A stretch of DNA of 5,123 nt from Blautia sp. GTDB taxonomy: Bacteria; Bacillota; Clostridia; Lachnospirales; Lachnospiraceae. Below the pieces are notes generated by a model, which searched no databases, was not told the origin of the DNA, and worked only from the letters and a program-made list of their open reading frames with translations. Numbering within the stretch: position 1 is the stretch's first letter; the number at the start of each line of letters is the position of its first letter. A program made the translations under genes and the position numbers. Location: NCBI GenBank assembly GCA_017515945.1, contig JAFWDX010000111.1, forward strand, positions 1 through 5,123, given 5' to 3'. Shown here piece by piece: positions 5,117 to 5,123 of this stretch.

Positions 5117-5123
5117 GCATATG

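Noticed and set aside
4893..5120. Minus-strand frame of 75 codons at the right edge
   Set aside because: No recognisable family, no visible ribosome binding site within the window, and it overlaps a good outgoing promoter and a dyad. It could be a small gene or remnant, but support is too thin.

Overview
The window looks like part of a Clostridia (Firmicutes) chromosome, probably Lachnospiraceae-like. The reasons are strong Shine-Dalgarno sequences before compact genes, near-consensus TTGACA/TATAAT promoters, a secreted Big_2-type protein of a kind common in gut Clostridia, a four-cysteine Fur-family regulator, and short dispersed hairpin repeats between genes. This placement is an inference, because no rRNA or other taxonomic marker gene is present. 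There is no CRISPR array, tRNA gene or intact transposase.

Layout from left to right. Positions 1-180 hold no clear gene but carry one copy of a structured intergenic repeat (about 102-172, with related sequence upstream). On the minus strand, 181-2684 is a tightly coupled two-gene unit: an RbsA/MglA-type double-domain sugar ABC ATPase (1167-2684), followed by an RbsC-type permease (181-1170) that overlaps it by 4 nt. No substrate-binding protein gene lies in the window. Upstream of the ATPase, 2685-3100 holds a second, inverted copy of the repeat (2718-2789), several small hairpins, a candidate promoter (2946-2974) and an AT-rich three-arm inverted repeat (3019-3061). If the promoter is real, the operon has a leader of about 255 nt.

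Positions 3156-3920 (minus) encode a secreted protein with one Ig-like Big_2 domain and an unassigned C-terminal domain. It has its own terminator (3101-3135) and a candidate promoter (4018-4047). On the plus strand, 4398-4820 encodes a cysteine-rich Fur-family metalloregulator, most likely Zur-like, driven by a perfect-consensus promoter (4271-4298). Two near-identical REP-like hairpins (4825-4885) follow it. A final noncoding stretch ends in an extended -10 promoter at the right edge, pointing to a gene outside the window.

The ABC pair would import a sugar or sugar-like solute with a binding protein encoded elsewhere. The secreted protein and the Fur-family regulator look like independent transcription units. 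The main unexplained material is between the genes: the inverted repeat pair bracketing the transporter genes, the long hairpin-rich leader, the palindromes at 3019-3061 and 4217-4229, and the tandem REP-like hairpins.
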